Position numbers and translations under genes: made by a program. DNA of 64,000 bases from Tsuneonella dongtanensis (lineage in GTDB: Bacteria > Pseudomonadota > Alphaproteobacteria > Sphingomonadales > Sphingomonadaceae): assembly GCF_001698205.1 (NCBI RefSeq), contig NZ_CP016591.1:2852001-2916000 (forward strand), given 5' to 3'. This document shows positions 17,809-27,690 of the stretch, in pieces. The notes below the pieces were generated by a model that was given only the letters and a program-made list of their open reading frames with translations, did no database searches and was not told the origin of the DNA. Within the stretch, counting starts at the first letter, position 1; each line of letters starts with the position of its first letter.

Positions 17809-18819
17809 ATGATCAGCAACGCCCCCGGACCAACGCTCCTCGGCTTCGACGTCATCGTCGTAGGCACGCTTCTGGCTGCCGTCGCGGCGCTCGCGGTCAT
17901 GCTCGCCATCTACGCCGCCGTCACCGTGAAGGACCCGATGGCGAAGCGCGTCAAGGCGCTTACGGCCCGGCGCGACGAGCTGAAGGCGGGCATCGTCAAG
18001 GCGAATGCGCGCAAACGCACGAGCCTGGTTCGCCGCAACGACAAGACCGACAAGGTCAAGGACACGCTGGCGAGCATGAAGGTTCTCCAGCAGAGCCAGA
18101 TCGAAGTGATCCAGCAGAAGCTGGCGTGGGCTGGGTATCGCAACAAGGAACTGGCGGTTTACGTAATCGGCGCGCGCCTGGTGCTGCCGGTCGTGTTCGG
18201 TATCGTCGCGTTCGTTGCGCTCTACGTTCTCAACGTGATGCCCGAGTGGGGCAGCATGAAGAAGCTGTTCGGCCTCACCGCTGCGGTCGGCTTCGGTTAC
18301 AAGGCACCGGAGATCTACCTGAAGAACAAGGCGACGAAGCGCACCGATCTCGTTCGCAAGGGCCTGCCCGACGCGCTCGACCTGCTCGTCATCTGCGCCG
18401 AAGCCGGTCTGACGGTCGACGCCGCGTTCAATCGCGTGGCGAAGGAACTGGGCCGCGCCTATCCCGAACTCGGCGACGAGTTCGCGCTGACCGCGATCGA
18501 GCTCTCGTTCCTCACCGAGCGCAAGATGGCGTTCGACAACCTTGCCTATCGCGTCAACCTCGACAGCGTCAAAGGCGTCGTGACGACGATGGTGCAGACC
18601 GAACGCTACGGCACTCCGCTCGCCAGCGCGCTTCGCGTGCTGTCGGCCGAATTCCGCAACGAGCGCATGATGCGCGCCGAGGAAAAGGCCGCGCGCCTGC
18701 CGGCGATCATGACGGTGCCGCTGATCCTCTTCATCCTGCCGACGCTGTTCATCGTCATCCTGGGACCGGCGGCCTGCTCCATCAGCGACGCGTTCGCCGC
18801 CAAGCCCGGCCGTTCGTAA
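17809..18819 (+). CDS. tadC: Tad pilus inner-membrane platform protein TadC
   Basis: 336 residues. It has an N-terminal helix (about 18-40), a basic cytoplasmic segment, two central helices (about 125-155), and a GspF-type domain (about 175-300) with KGLPDALDLLVICAEAGLTVDAAF and a closing membrane helix (LILFILPTLFIVILGPAAC). It pairs with TadB. It is the last recognisable pilus gene; the TPR protein (TadD) often found next is not present here, and the gene is followed by a convergent MarR-type gene. Confidence 0.94.
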   Translation: MISNAPGPTLLGFDVIVVGTLLAAVAALAVMLAIYAAVTVKDPMAKRVKALTARRDELKAGIVKANARKRTSLVRRNDKTDKVKDTLASMKVLQQSQIEVIQQKLAWAGYRNKELAVYVIGARLVLPVVFGIVAFVALYVLNVMPEWGSMKKLFGLTAAVGFGYKAPEIYLKNKATKRTDLVRKGLPDALDLLVICAEAGLTVDAAFNRVAKELGRAYPELGDEFALTAIELSFLTERKMAFDNLAYRVNLDSVKGVVTTMVQTERYGTPLASALRVLSAEFRNERMMRAEEKAARLPAIMTVPLILFILPTLFIVILGPAACSISDAFAAKPGRS

Positions 18820-18829
18820 TCGTGGAAGC

Positions 18830-18855
18830 GGCGGGGCGGCCTAGCCGACCCCGCC
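18830..18855. terminator. GC-rich hairpin between convergent tadC and marR-type genes
   Basis: GGCGGGG (18830-18836) pairs with CCCCGCC (18849-18855), with an inner GGC/GCC pair around a short CTA loop. It sits just after the tadC stop and covers the end of the convergent regulator gene. No T-run follows on either strand, so it would be a weak or factor-assisted terminator. Confidence 0.35.
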
Positions 18856-19329
18856 CTCCAGCCCTTCGGAATCGAAATCGCCGGCCGCCCCGCGAACTCT
18901 TGCGAGCAGGCTGCGGAAGGTATCGCGTTCCTCGGTCGACAAGTCTTCGAACAGCCGCGCCTCGATCTCGACCGCGAGCGGCATGATCCGGGCGTGCATC
19001 TCGCGACCCTCGGCCGTCAGTTCCAGATGGTGCGAACGCCCATCCTTCTCGTTGGCGGTCCGCGCCGCGAGACCGCGGTCCTCCAGTTCCTTGCACGCAC
19101 GATTGACCGCGACCTTGTCCATCAGGGTCGCCGCGGTGAGTTCGCGCTGGGTGAGCGCCCCGGCATCGCCGAGGACCGCCATCACCCGCCACTCGGCGAT
19201 GCGCAGACCGAAACGCGCACGATACGCCTCGGCCACCCGGCTCGAAACCGCGTTCGAAGTTACCGAAAGCAGGTAGGGGAGGAAGTCGGCGAGACGGGTG
19301 CTGGACGCGATTTCGGTCATCGCGGACAA
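18841..19329 (-). CDS. MarR-family transcriptional regulator
   Basis: 162 residues (start at 19329, or at the second Met at 19320). The winged-helix core is typical of MarR: RFGLRIAEWRVMAVLGDAGALTQRELTAATLMDKVAVNRACKELEDRGLAARTANEKDGRSHHLELTAEGREM (helix-turn-helix at about 60-85, wing at about 92-110). MarR proteins are dimeric repressors that release DNA on binding small aromatic or lipophilic ligands. It lies directly downstream of the MTA phosphorylase gene on the plus-strand map but is transcribed leftwards, separated from it by 18 nt, so cotranscription is plausible. The target is not known. Confidence 0.9.
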   Translation of the reverse strand: MSAMTEIASSTRLADFLPYLLSVTSNAVSSRVAEAYRARFGLRIAEWRVMAVLGDAGALTQRELTAATLMDKVAVNRACKELEDRGLAARTANEKDGRSHHLELTAEGREMHARIMPLAVEIEARLFEDLSTEERDTFRSLLARVRGAAGDFDSEGLEGGVG

Positions 19330-19347
19330 GTTTCTAGGGAAACCGCT

Positions 19348-20220
19348 TCACTTGGCAAGTCGCAAGGCACGGCCCGCTACGGCCTGCAGCCGAGTTGCAA
19401 GTTCGACGTCGCGGGCGAACGGTGCCGTGGCCAGCGCGTCGCCGAGCGCGGTATCGATCGGCACCGGTTCGCGTGTTGCGGGCAAGAGCCCCGCCAGTGC
19501 GGCCATCGCATCGCGCGCTCGCGCGGCGTTCTCGCGCATGACCCCGAACACCTCCGCCGCGGCGACGGCTTCGCCGTCGCGCCAGCAATCGTAGTCGGTC
19601 ACCATGCCGAGCAAGGCGTACGGCAGCTCCGCCTCCCGCGCGAGGCGCGCTTCGGGCATGGCGGTCATCCCGATGACGTCGCCGCCCCACGCCCGGTAGA
19701 GAGCACTCTCCGCACGGGTGGAAAACTGCGGTCCCTCAATGGCGACGTAGGTCCCTCCCCGGTGAACCACTGTTCCCGCGGCTTCCGCTGCATCCGCGAC
19801 CAGCGCGGAAAGTCGCGGGCAGACCGGATCGGCCATGCTGACATGGGCGACGATCCCCGAGCCGAAGAAGCTTCGCTCGCGCGAGATCGTCCGGTCGATG
19901 AACTGATCGACGGCGACGAACGTCCCTGGCGCCAGGTCCTCGCGCAGCGAGCCAATCGCGGACAATGCCACCAGGTCGGTCGCCCCGGCGCGCTTGAGCG
20001 CGTCGACGTTCGCGCGGTAGTTCACTTCGCTTGGCGGGATGGCATGCCCAGCACCGTGCCGCGCGATGAAGCTGAAGCGCACTCCGCGCAGCAACCCGGT
20101 TACGACCGGACCCGACGGTTCGCCGAAAGGCGAACGGATCGCGATTTCCTGCGCCTCGTCGAGCGCAAGGCCTTCGTGCAACCCCGATCCGCCGATGACC
20201 CCGATGTGCCAGTCGCTCAT
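19348..20220 (-). CDS. mtnP: S-methyl-5'-thioadenosine (MTA) phosphorylase / purine nucleoside phosphorylase
   Basis: 290 residues, the usual length. The protein opens IGVIGGSGLHEGLAL and contains SPFGEPSGPVVTG, RHGAGHAIPPSEVNYRANVDALK, and IEGPQFSTRAESALYRAWGGDVIGMTAMPEARLAREAELPYA, which together define the MtnP/PNP-II family. It phosphorolyses methylthioadenosine to adenine and methylthioribose-1-phosphate in methionine salvage. A close relative acting on inosine cannot be excluded. It lies 9 nt after the crotonase gene. Confidence 0.92.
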   Translation of the reverse strand: MSDWHIGVIGGSGLHEGLALDEAQEIAIRSPFGEPSGPVVTGLLRGVRFSFIARHGAGHAIPPSEVNYRANVDALKRAGATDLVALSAIGSLREDLAPGTFVAVDQFIDRTISRERSFFGSGIVAHVSMADPVCPRLSALVADAAEAAGTVVHRGGTYVAIEGPQFSTRAESALYRAWGGDVIGMTAMPEARLAREAELPYALLGMVTDYDCWRDGEAVAAAEVFGVMRENAARARDAMAALAGLLPATREPVPIDTALGDALATAPFARDVELATRLQAVAGRALRLAK

Positions 20221-20229
20221 GCGTAAAAC

Positions 20230-21102
20230 CTATTGGTAATCGGGCTCATCCCACCAGGGATAGAAGTCGGGCATCTGGCCGCTCACCGTGTCGGGATAGG
20301 CGGGCGGTCGCTTCTCGAGGAAACTCGCGATCCCTTCGCGCGCGTCGGCGCTCCGGCTCAGGCGATAGATTGCGCGGCTGTCGATACGGTGCGCCAGCAT
20401 CGGGTGCTCGAGCGAGGACAGCCGCCAGAGCATCGCACGGGTCATCGCGACCGAGACGGCCGACGTGTTGTCGGCAATCTCCCGCGCCAAAGCGAATGCC
20501 GAGTCGAGCAAGGCGTCCTGCGCGTGAAGCGAACGCACCAGACCCTTCGCCAGCGCTTCCTGCGCGTCGATCAGGCGCCCCGTCATGCACCATTCGAGCG
20601 CCGTGGGCAGGCCCACGAGCCGCGGCAGGAACCAGCTGGAGGCGGCCTCCGGCACGATCCCGCGGCGGGCGAAGACGAACCCGAAGCGCGCGCTGTCCGC
20701 GGCAAGGCGCATGTCCATCGGCAGCTGCATCGTCGCGCCGACCCCGACCGCGACCCCGTTGCAGGCCGAGATCAGCGGCTTCTTCGACTGGAACAGCCGC
20801 AGCGTCAGCCGCCCGCCACCGTCGCGCACCCGCTCGTCGGACAAATCCTCGACCGGGTTGGGGTCGGAAAATACATGCCCCCCGCCCTCCGGCGTCAGGT
20901 CCGCTCCAGCACAAAACGCACGATCGCCGGTCCCCGTGAAGACCACCGCGCGGACCCGGTCATCCCCATCCGCCTGGTCCATCGCGTCTATGATTTCCGC
21001 CATCATCGTGCGGGTGAAGGCGTTCATTTTCTCTGGCCGGTGAAGCGTGACGAGTGCCACCGGGCCATCGAGATCGTACCTGATCTGGGTGTATCCGCTC
21101 AT
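20230..21102 (-). CDS. Enoyl-CoA hydratase/isomerase (crotonase family)
   Basis: 290 residues. The crotonase fold is shown by VALVTLHRPEKMNAFTRTM, the oxyanion-hole stretch GTGDRAFCAGADL (about 57-69) and the second oxyanion region NGVAVGVGATMQLPMDMRLAADSARFGFVFARRGIVPEAAS. The last segment holds the hydratase-type Glu. It likely acts on an enoyl-CoA in fatty-acid or branched-chain degradation, in keeping with the nearby SDR and thiolase genes. The exact substrate is not readable. A tandem TGTCACACT repeat lies about 30 nt upstream of its start. Confidence 0.88.
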   Translation of the reverse strand: MSGYTQIRYDLDGPVALVTLHRPEKMNAFTRTMMAEIIDAMDQADGDDRVRAVVFTGTGDRAFCAGADLTPEGGGHVFSDPNPVEDLSDERVRDGGGRLTLRLFQSKKPLISACNGVAVGVGATMQLPMDMRLAADSARFGFVFARRGIVPEAASSWFLPRLVGLPTALEWCMTGRLIDAQEALAKGLVRSLHAQDALLDSAFALAREIADNTSAVSVAMTRAMLWRLSSLEHPMLAHRIDSRAIYRLSRSADAREGIASFLEKRPPAYPDTVSGQMPDFYPWWDEPDYQ

Positions 21103-21131
21103 CGCGCATCCTCTCCGTTCGCCGAGGGCAT

Positions 21132-21149
21132 GTCACACTTGTCACACTG
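21132..21149. repeat. Tandem 9-bp repeat TGTCACACT x2 upstream of the crotonase gene
   Basis: TGTCACACT occurs at 21132-21140 and again, immediately adjacent, at 21141-21149, within the 162-nt gap between the crotonase and SDR genes. On the transcribed (minus) strand it reads as AGTGTGACA twice. It could be an operator or part of a promoter of the crotonase-mtnP-marR run. No known factor is assigned. Confidence 0.4.
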
Positions 21150-21264
21150 TCCAGACACCAAAGTGCAAAGATCCTCGGCACGCTGCTGATTTTCCCGAAC
21201 GAATGCGCAAAAAGGCCGATCATCGGAGAAAACTAATACACCTGGTCACCTGTAGGAAAGCGCG

Positions 21265-22047
<783 letters not shown>

Positions 22048-22176
22048 TCTGGTCCTCTCGTTCGTTCGGGGCGTACGAATCCGCCTGTCTTGGCCCAACG
22101 GCATGGCGGGACAGGTTCCCGATTGCAACGGGTTTGCGGGACCTAGGAGTTCACCGTGCGACGCTCGCCGCGGCGA

Positions 22177-23349
22177 CTAGACCGCCTCGATGATCGTGAC
22201 GTTGGCGACACCGCCACCTTCGCACATCGTCTGAAGGCCGTATTTGCCCCCGCGCGAGTGAAGCACATTCAGCAAGGTGGCCATCAACTTGGTCCCGCTC
22301 GCCCCGAGCGGGTGGCCGAGGGCGATCGCGCCTCCATTGACGTTGAGCTTGTCGGGATCGGCGCCGGTGTGCTTCAGCCAGGCCATCGGCACCGGCGCGA
22401 ATGCCTCGTTGACTTCGTAGAGATCGATGTCGCCGATCGTCAGGCCTGCACGGGCCAGCGCCTTGTCGGTCGCGAACAGCGGTTCCTCGAGCATGATGAC
22501 CGGATCGCCCGCGGTGACCGTCAGCGTGTGGATGCGCGCCCGCGGGGTGAGACCGTAATCCTTGAGCGCCTGTTCCGACACGATGAGCGCCGCGCTTGCG
22601 CCGTCGCAAATCTGGCTGGAACTTGCCGCGGTGATCTTGCCCCCCTCCTTGAGGAGCTTGACCGCCGCGATACCTTCGAGCGTCGCGTCGAACCGGATAC
22701 CTTCGTCGACCACGTGCTCGACGTTCCCCTCGGGGGTCTCGACGGTCACGGGGACGATTTCGCGCGCGAACGCGCCCGCTTCGGTCGCCGCGATCGCCTT
22801 TCGGTGACTGTCGTAGGCGAAGCGGTCGATCTCGTCCTTCGTCATCCCCCACTTGTCGGCGATCATCTCGGCACCGGCGAACTGAGAGAACATCACACCG
22901 GGAAACCGCGCCTCGAGGCCGGGCGACTTGTAGTGGCCCATGCCCTCCTTCATGTGCAGGGTCAGGTTGGTGCCCATCGGCACACGCGTCATGCTCTCGA
23001 CGCCCGCCGCGATGACCGCGTCCTGGGTCCAACTCATGACCGCCTGCGCGGCGAACTGGATCGCCTGCTGCGACGAGCCGCACTGGCGATCGATCGTGAC
23101 TGCCGGACACGATTGCGGCAGCAGCTTGCTGGCCAGCACCGCCATGCGCCCGACCTGCATGGCCTGCTCGCCCGCCTGGGTGACGCAGCCCATGACGACA
23201 TCGTCGACCTTGGCCGGATCGATGCCGGTGCGGGCAACCAGCGCATCGAGCGTGGTCGCCGCCAGGTCGACCGGATGCACTCCCGACAACCGCCCGCCAC
23301 GGCGCCCTCCTGCGGTGCGAACGGCGTCGATGATGTAGGCTGTGGGCAT
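22177..23349 (-). CDS. Acetyl-CoA acyltransferase (thiolase)
   Basis: 390 residues, standard for a thiolase. The nucleophile Cys90 lies in VTIDRQCGSSQQAI; the C-terminal NVNGGAIALGHPLGASG holds the catalytic His, and TMCEGGGVANVTII holds the second Cys. The enzyme either cleaves 3-ketoacyl-CoA or condenses two acyl-CoAs. With the SDR and crotonase just downstream on the same strand (130-nt and 162-nt gaps), it probably belongs to an acyl-CoA degradation set. The precise chain-length preference is unknown. Confidence 0.94.
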   Translation of the reverse strand: MPTAYIIDAVRTAGGRRGGRLSGVHPVDLAATTLDALVARTGIDPAKVDDVVMGCVTQAGEQAMQVGRMAVLASKLLPQSCPAVTIDRQCGSSQQAIQFAAQAVMSWTQDAVIAAGVESMTRVPMGTNLTLHMKEGMGHYKSPGLEARFPGVMFSQFAGAEMIADKWGMTKDEIDRFAYDSHRKAIAATEAGAFAREIVPVTVETPEGNVEHVVDEGIRFDATLEGIAAVKLLKEGGKITAASSSQICDGASAALIVSEQALKDYGLTPRARIHTLTVTAGDPVIMLEEPLFATDKALARAGLTIGDIDLYEVNEAFAPVPMAWLKHTGADPDKLNVNGGAIALGHPLGASGTKLMATLLNVLHSRGGKYGLQTMCEGGGVANVTIIEAV

Positions 23350-23477
23350 AATGTCTCCGAGGTCCGTCGCCGGGGGTCGGCACGCAAATATCGACGCGGG
23401 AATGCCCCGCTTCGTGTGAGCTTCGCAAGCCTGTGACCGTTATGCAACACGTTCATGCGAATGCCCCCCAGATCGGC

Positions 23478-23535
23478 GATTTTGGTTTGAACCGCCGGAG
23501 AGCTTTGCCCATCACGCGGCAGTTTCAACCAAATC
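23478..23535. promoter_or_regulatory. Imperfect inverted repeat in the leader of the first TonB receptor
   Basis: GATTTTGGTTTGAA (23478-23491) is the near-complement of TTCAACCAAATC (23524-23535), with two bulged T residues. It lies in the 267-nt space between the divergent thiolase and TonB receptor genes, about 80 nt before the receptor start. It may form an RNA hairpin in the receptor mRNA or an operator for a dimeric repressor. Confidence 0.3.
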
Positions 23536-23616
23536 CTCAGGGGAAGGATGGCTGGTTTTCGACCGTCATCACCGAAACTCAAGTCGACATCTTTCAACGT
23601 TCGAAGGGACAGAACA

Positions 23617-26600
23617 GTGAACGTCACACAAATCGCAAAGCTATCGGCGGCATCTTGTGCCATCGCGATGGTGCTCGCGGCCGCTCCGGCAGTCGCCCAA
23701 GTCCAGGAAGAGGAAGCGGCCGACGTCAATGCCGACGGCACCCTTCCGGAAACGACCGCCGGATCGCCGATCGTCGTCACCGGCTCGCGCATCCGGCGCG
23801 AGGATTTCCAGTCGGTCTCGCCGACTTTCACGGTCGGTGAATCGCTGCTGGAAGACCGCCAGTTCAACAACGTCGCTGAAGCCCTCAACCAGAACCCGCT
23901 TTTCGGTGTTCCGGGGCAGTCGGCCACGGGCACGATCGGCAACGCCGACGTCGGCCAGAACTTCGTCAACTTCTTCGGCCTCGGCTCGCAGCGCACCCTG
24001 ACCGTCGTCAACGGCCGCCGCGTCGTCGCCGCGAACGCTCCGACGGTGTTCAACAACGCCGCGCCCGGCCTTCAGGTCGACCTCAACATCATCCCGGTCG
24101 CGATGGTCGACCGCATCGAGAACGTGACCATTCGCGGTGCGCCGATCTACGGTTCGGACGCGATCTCGGGCACGGTCAACGTGATCCTCAAGAACGACTT
24201 CGAAGGCCTCGAGATCGACGGCAACTATGGCATCACCGAGCGCGGCGACGCCGAGGAATACCGCCTGAGCGGCCTCATGGGCTCGAACTTCGCGGAAGGT
24301 CGCGGCAACGTGACCATCGCTGTCGAGCATACACGGGCGAAGGGCCTGCTCGAACGCGATCGCTTCGACTTCATCTGCTCGGGCTGCTCGTTCCAGACCA
24401 ACCCGGCCAACCGCGGTCCGGCCGACGGGGTGCCCGATCGCGTGCTGATCCGCGACGCGCGCGTGTCGTTTGCGACGTTCAACGGACTTCCTGCCCTGTT
24501 CTTCGGCAACCCGTTCATCGGCGCCCCGATCGAGAACGCGGCGGGCGACATCCTGCAGTTCGATCGTGACGGCAACCTCGTTCCGTTCGATCCCGGCACG
24601 CAGTACGGCATCGTGTTTTCGGACGGCGGCGACGGCATCGCCATCTCCGACATCAACACGCTGCAGTCGGGCGTGAAGCGCACCGTGTTCGCCACCACCG
24701 GCCGCTATGAAGTGACGCCGAACATTGAGGTGTTCGCCGAAACGTTGTTCGCCAGCACCAAGGGACGCGACCTGGGCAGCCAGGCCGTGTGGAACACCGA
24801 CTTCTTCCCCGACGATGGCGGCGCGATCCAGTTCTCGGTCGACAACCCGTTCCTGACTCCGCAGGCGCGGCAGACGATCCAGGCCAACTGCATCGCCAAC
24901 GGCCTCGACAACGCCGACGCGACCGATCCGTCGGACGACTGCACGTTCCTCATGGCGCGCTTCGGTCGCACTCTGACGCCGGGTGTGAACGAGACGTCGC
25001 AGAACCTGTACCGCATCGTGACCGGTGTGCGCGGGGACTTCGAACTCGGCGGCCGCGCGTTCAACTGGGAACTCGCGTACAACTACGGCAAGACCGAGAA
25101 CACGACGTTCATCGAGGGCGTCCAGGGCCGCCGCTTCGCGTTTGCACTTGATGCCGTTCGCCTCAACGCCGCCAACATCGCCACGATCCGTTCCAATGCC
25201 AGCCTGTTTCCGTCAGGCACGCCGCTCGATTTCGTGAACGTCGTGCGCAACGGTCAGGTGCAGAACGTGTCGATCAACAACCTGCAGGCAGGCGACATCG
25301 CGTGTAATGCCCTGATCAACGTTCCCGACCCTGCCGGCGGGGGCATCAGCATCCCGGAAAACGGCGCGTTCACCGACATCAAGGCGTGCGTTCCACTGAA
25401 CTACTTCGGCGAAGCGGGCACTACTCCCCAGGCGGCGGATTATGTCTCGGTGCCCTTCCCGTCAGCCACGAACATCTCGCAGAAGGTGTTCACCGGTTTC
25501 GTCCAAGGTGACCTGTTCACCCTGCCGGGCGGCGACGTCAACATCGTGGCCGGTTACGAACACCGCGAGGAAGGCGCGTCGTTCATCCCGGGTTCGGGCC
25601 TCCAGGGCGGCCAGCAGCTCGGCAACGTGGCGGTCACCGCGACGGCGGGCGGCTACAAGACCGACGAATTCTTCGGCGAGCTCCTGCTCCCGATCGTCGG
25701 GCCCGACATGGGCTGGGGTCCGTTGACCCGGGTCGAGGCCGAAGGCGCCTACCGCTATGTCGACAACTCGCGCGCCGGCTCGGCCAGCACGTGGTCGGCG
25801 GGCGGCAAGATCGGCCTCTTCGCCGATCAAGTGACCCTGCGCGGCACCTACGCCCGTTCGATCCGCGCGCCAGCGCTGGTCGAACTGTTCCTGCCGATTT
25901 CGGGTACGAACTCGCGTGGCAATGACCCGTGCGACTCGTCGCTTATCGCGGGCGGCCCCAACCCGGCCAACCGTCAGGCGAACTGCGCTGCAGCGGCCCA
26001 GGCACTCGGGTTCACTGGTCTCGCAACCTATCAGGCGCGTGTCATCAACGGCACGCAGGTGGGCACCACCGGTGGTAACCCGGGCCTGACGAACGAAGAA
26101 AGCAAGAGCTACACCCTCGGTGTGCTGCTCGCGCCCAACTTCGTTCCGGGGCGGCTCAACCTGGCGGTCGACTACGTCAACATCCAGATCGCCAACGCGA
26201 TCTCGCAGTTGACGCTGACGAACGTGCTCCAGGCCTGCTACGACGCGGACCCGGCGAACTTCCCGAACCAGTTCTGCAGCCGCTTCAGCCGTGCCCCGCT
26301 CGGCGATCCCAACGGCGCGTTCCAGATTGCCCCCGGATACTCGACGGGCTTCCTGAACGCGGGTACCCGCAAGTTCCAGGCGGTTACCGCGCAAATGAAC
26401 TGGTCGTCGGACCTGGTCGACCTGTTCGGCGGTTCGGGTGACATGGGGCGCCTGTCGCTCGATGGTTCGCTGTTCCACCTGATCCAGGACGACGCCTCGT
26501 TCACCGGCTTCGACCTGACCGACAACGTCGACAACGTCGGCTCGTCGAACTGGGTGGGCCAGCTCAACATCAGCTACGATCGCGACAATTGGGGTGCCTT

Positions 26601-26862
26601 CTGGCAGACCCGTTTCGTGGATGCGGCCGACGTGAACAACCAGGACTCGGCCGAAGCGCGCGATTTCCTGCGCGTTCCGGACTACTGGCTGTTCAACGCG
26701 GGCCTTTCGTTCCGCCCGAGCGACCTGATGGAGTTCCGTCTGACCGTGAACAACGTGTTCGACAAAGCTCCGTCCGATGTGGCTGGCGCGACCGCCAACG
26801 GTCCGTTCGCTTACGACCTGTTCGGTCGCAGCTACCGGATCGGCGCGAAGCTGACCTTCTGA
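23617..26862 (+). CDS. TonB-dependent outer-membrane receptor 1
   Basis: 1081 residues from GTG 23617, preceded by AAGGGA; this start gives a proper signal peptide ending in APAVAQ. A short acidic lead is followed by a TonB-box-like IVVTGSRIRREDFQS, then the plug domain (about 60-165, with LGSQRTLTVVNGRRVV and APIYGSDAISGTVNVI) and a large 22-strand beta-barrel ending in the terminal Phe (AKLTF). Several loops carry Cys pairs (CSGC; C-x-x-x-C-type spacings). Such receptors import ligands with energy from TonB-ExbBD. The ligand is unknown; position next to a halogenase suggests an aromatic or peptide-like substrate. A strong terminator follows. Confidence 0.92.
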   Translation: MNVTQIAKLSAASCAIAMVLAAAPAVAQVQEEEAADVNADGTLPETTAGSPIVVTGSRIRREDFQSVSPTFTVGESLLEDRQFNNVAEALNQNPLFGVPGQSATGTIGNADVGQNFVNFFGLGSQRTLTVVNGRRVVAANAPTVFNNAAPGLQVDLNIIPVAMVDRIENVTIRGAPIYGSDAISGTVNVILKNDFEGLEIDGNYGITERGDAEEYRLSGLMGSNFAEGRGNVTIAVEHTRAKGLLERDRFDFICSGCSFQTNPANRGPADGVPDRVLIRDARVSFATFNGLPALFFGNPFIGAPIENAAGDILQFDRDGNLVPFDPGTQYGIVFSDGGDGIAISDINTLQSGVKRTVFATTGRYEVTPNIEVFAETLFASTKGRDLGSQAVWNTDFFPDDGGAIQFSVDNPFLTPQARQTIQANCIANGLDNADATDPSDDCTFLMARFGRTLTPGVNETSQNLYRIVTGVRGDFELGGRAFNWELAYNYGKTENTTFIEGVQGRRFAFALDAVRLNAANIATIRSNASLFPSGTPLDFVNVVRNGQVQNVSINNLQAGDIACNALINVPDPAGGGISIPENGAFTDIKACVPLNYFGEAGTTPQAADYVSVPFPSATNISQKVFTGFVQGDLFTLPGGDVNIVAGYEHREEGASFIPGSGLQGGQQLGNVAVTATAGGYKTDEFFGELLLPIVGPDMGWGPLTRVEAEGAYRYVDNSRAGSASTWSAGGKIGLFADQVTLRGTYARSIRAPALVELFLPISGTNSRGNDPCDSSLIAGGPNPANRQANCAAAAQALGFTGLATYQARVINGTQVGTTGGNPGLTNEESKSYTLGVLLAPNFVPGRLNLAVDYVNIQIANAISQLTLTNVLQACYDADPANFPNQFCSRFSRAPLGDPNGAFQIAPGYSTGFLNAGTRKFQAVTAQMNWSSDLVDLFGGSGDMGRLSLDGSLFHLIQDDASFTGFDLTDNVDNVGSSNWVGQLNISYDRDNWGAFWQTRFVDAADVNNQDSAEARDFLRVPDYWLFNAGLSFRPSDLMEFRLTVNNVFDKAPSDVAGATANGPFAYDLFGRSYRIGAKLTF

Positions 26863-26887
26863 GGTAGGCCCGTCGCTTCAAAGAGAA

Positions 26888-26914
26888 GGGCGCCCCGCGG
26901 GGCGCCCTTTTTTT
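26888..26914. terminator. Rho-independent terminator (bidirectional) after TonB receptor 1
   Basis: A perfect 20-nt palindrome GGGCGCCCCGCGGGGCGCCC (26888-26907) is followed by seven Ts (26908-26914). On the minus strand it is preceded by few Ts (an A-rich flank AAAGAGAA would give TTCTCTTT), so it may also serve the convergent gene at 26962-27510. Confidence 0.9.
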
Positions 26915-26961
26915 GTCTGGCGGTTACACGGCCCGTTGGTCCGGCCCGAACTGGAACGTCT

Positions 26962-27510
26962 TCAGCGCACGCGTTCGACGCCGAGGAAACCCGTCTTGCC
27001 TTCGAAGGTGAGGCGATATCCAGCGAACTTGCCCTCCTTGATTTCGACCTTCCAGCCCGCGCGAACGCTGCCGCGGTAGTTCTTCGCGGCGGTCGACCGC
27101 CAGATCTGACCGTTGTCCAGCAGGAGCACGTGATTGCCCCGCTGGTCGGTAAGGACTTCCGTAATCGTGGCCTGGATCGCCTTGCCGTCCATCGGGGTCT
27201 CGGTCGACACCGCAGCGGACGCTTGCCGTTCGGCGCTGTCCGGCCGCGCGGCACGCTCGCGCTTTTCGATGTCCGCTTCGCTGAATCCGAAGTTCTCGAC
27301 CGCGTCCTCGCGTTTCTTGCTTTCCTTCGCGGCCACCAACGCTTCTTCCCGGGCATATGTGGCATCGAAGCATTGCAGGCGCGCAGCGTTGTCCTCGATT
27401 CGGCTGCACGGCTCGTAGGGGCTCGGCTCGCGGTCTTTCGCGGCCGAGGATGTAGCCAGAATGGCCAGCGATGCCGCAAGCGCGGCGCGAGAAATCTCGG
27501 AAATCGTCAT
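26962..27510 (-). CDS. Secreted protein of unknown function with an N-terminal Cys-x-x-x-Cys-type motif
   Basis: 182 residues. A signal peptide (MTISEISRAALAASLAILATSSA) precedes PCSRIEDNAARLQCFDATYA, a motif (C..I.D...RL.C.D) shared by many small periplasmic proteins, including some type VI secretion accessory and envelope proteins. The middle is charged and helical (about 55-95). The C-terminal part (about 105-182) looks like a small beta-barrel: GKAIQATITEVLTDQRGNHVLLLDNGQIW. I recognise no enzyme. It is convergent with TonB receptor 1 and divergent from the halogenase. Confidence 0.8.
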   Translation of the reverse strand: MTISEISRAALAASLAILATSSAAKDREPSPYEPCSRIEDNAARLQCFDATYAREEALVAAKESKKREDAVENFGFSEADIEKRERAARPDSAERQASAAVSTETPMDGKAIQATITEVLTDQRGNHVLLLDNGQIWRSTAAKNYRGSVRAGWKVEIKEGKFAGYRLTFEGKTGFLGVERVR

Positions 27511-27690
27511 CTAGAGTCCCAATCGTGAGGCACGCGGCGGAAATGCGCGAACGCCTCCTTTTCCGCCGAGTTGCCCTGCCGCGTCAATATTCTCGAATGC
27601 GCTGCAGAACTATGTCACCACGAAGCCCACTGCGGTCCGTCGCGGGGCGTCCTTGCGCCGGACGGACTTCGCGCGCTAGGGCCGCTCTAT

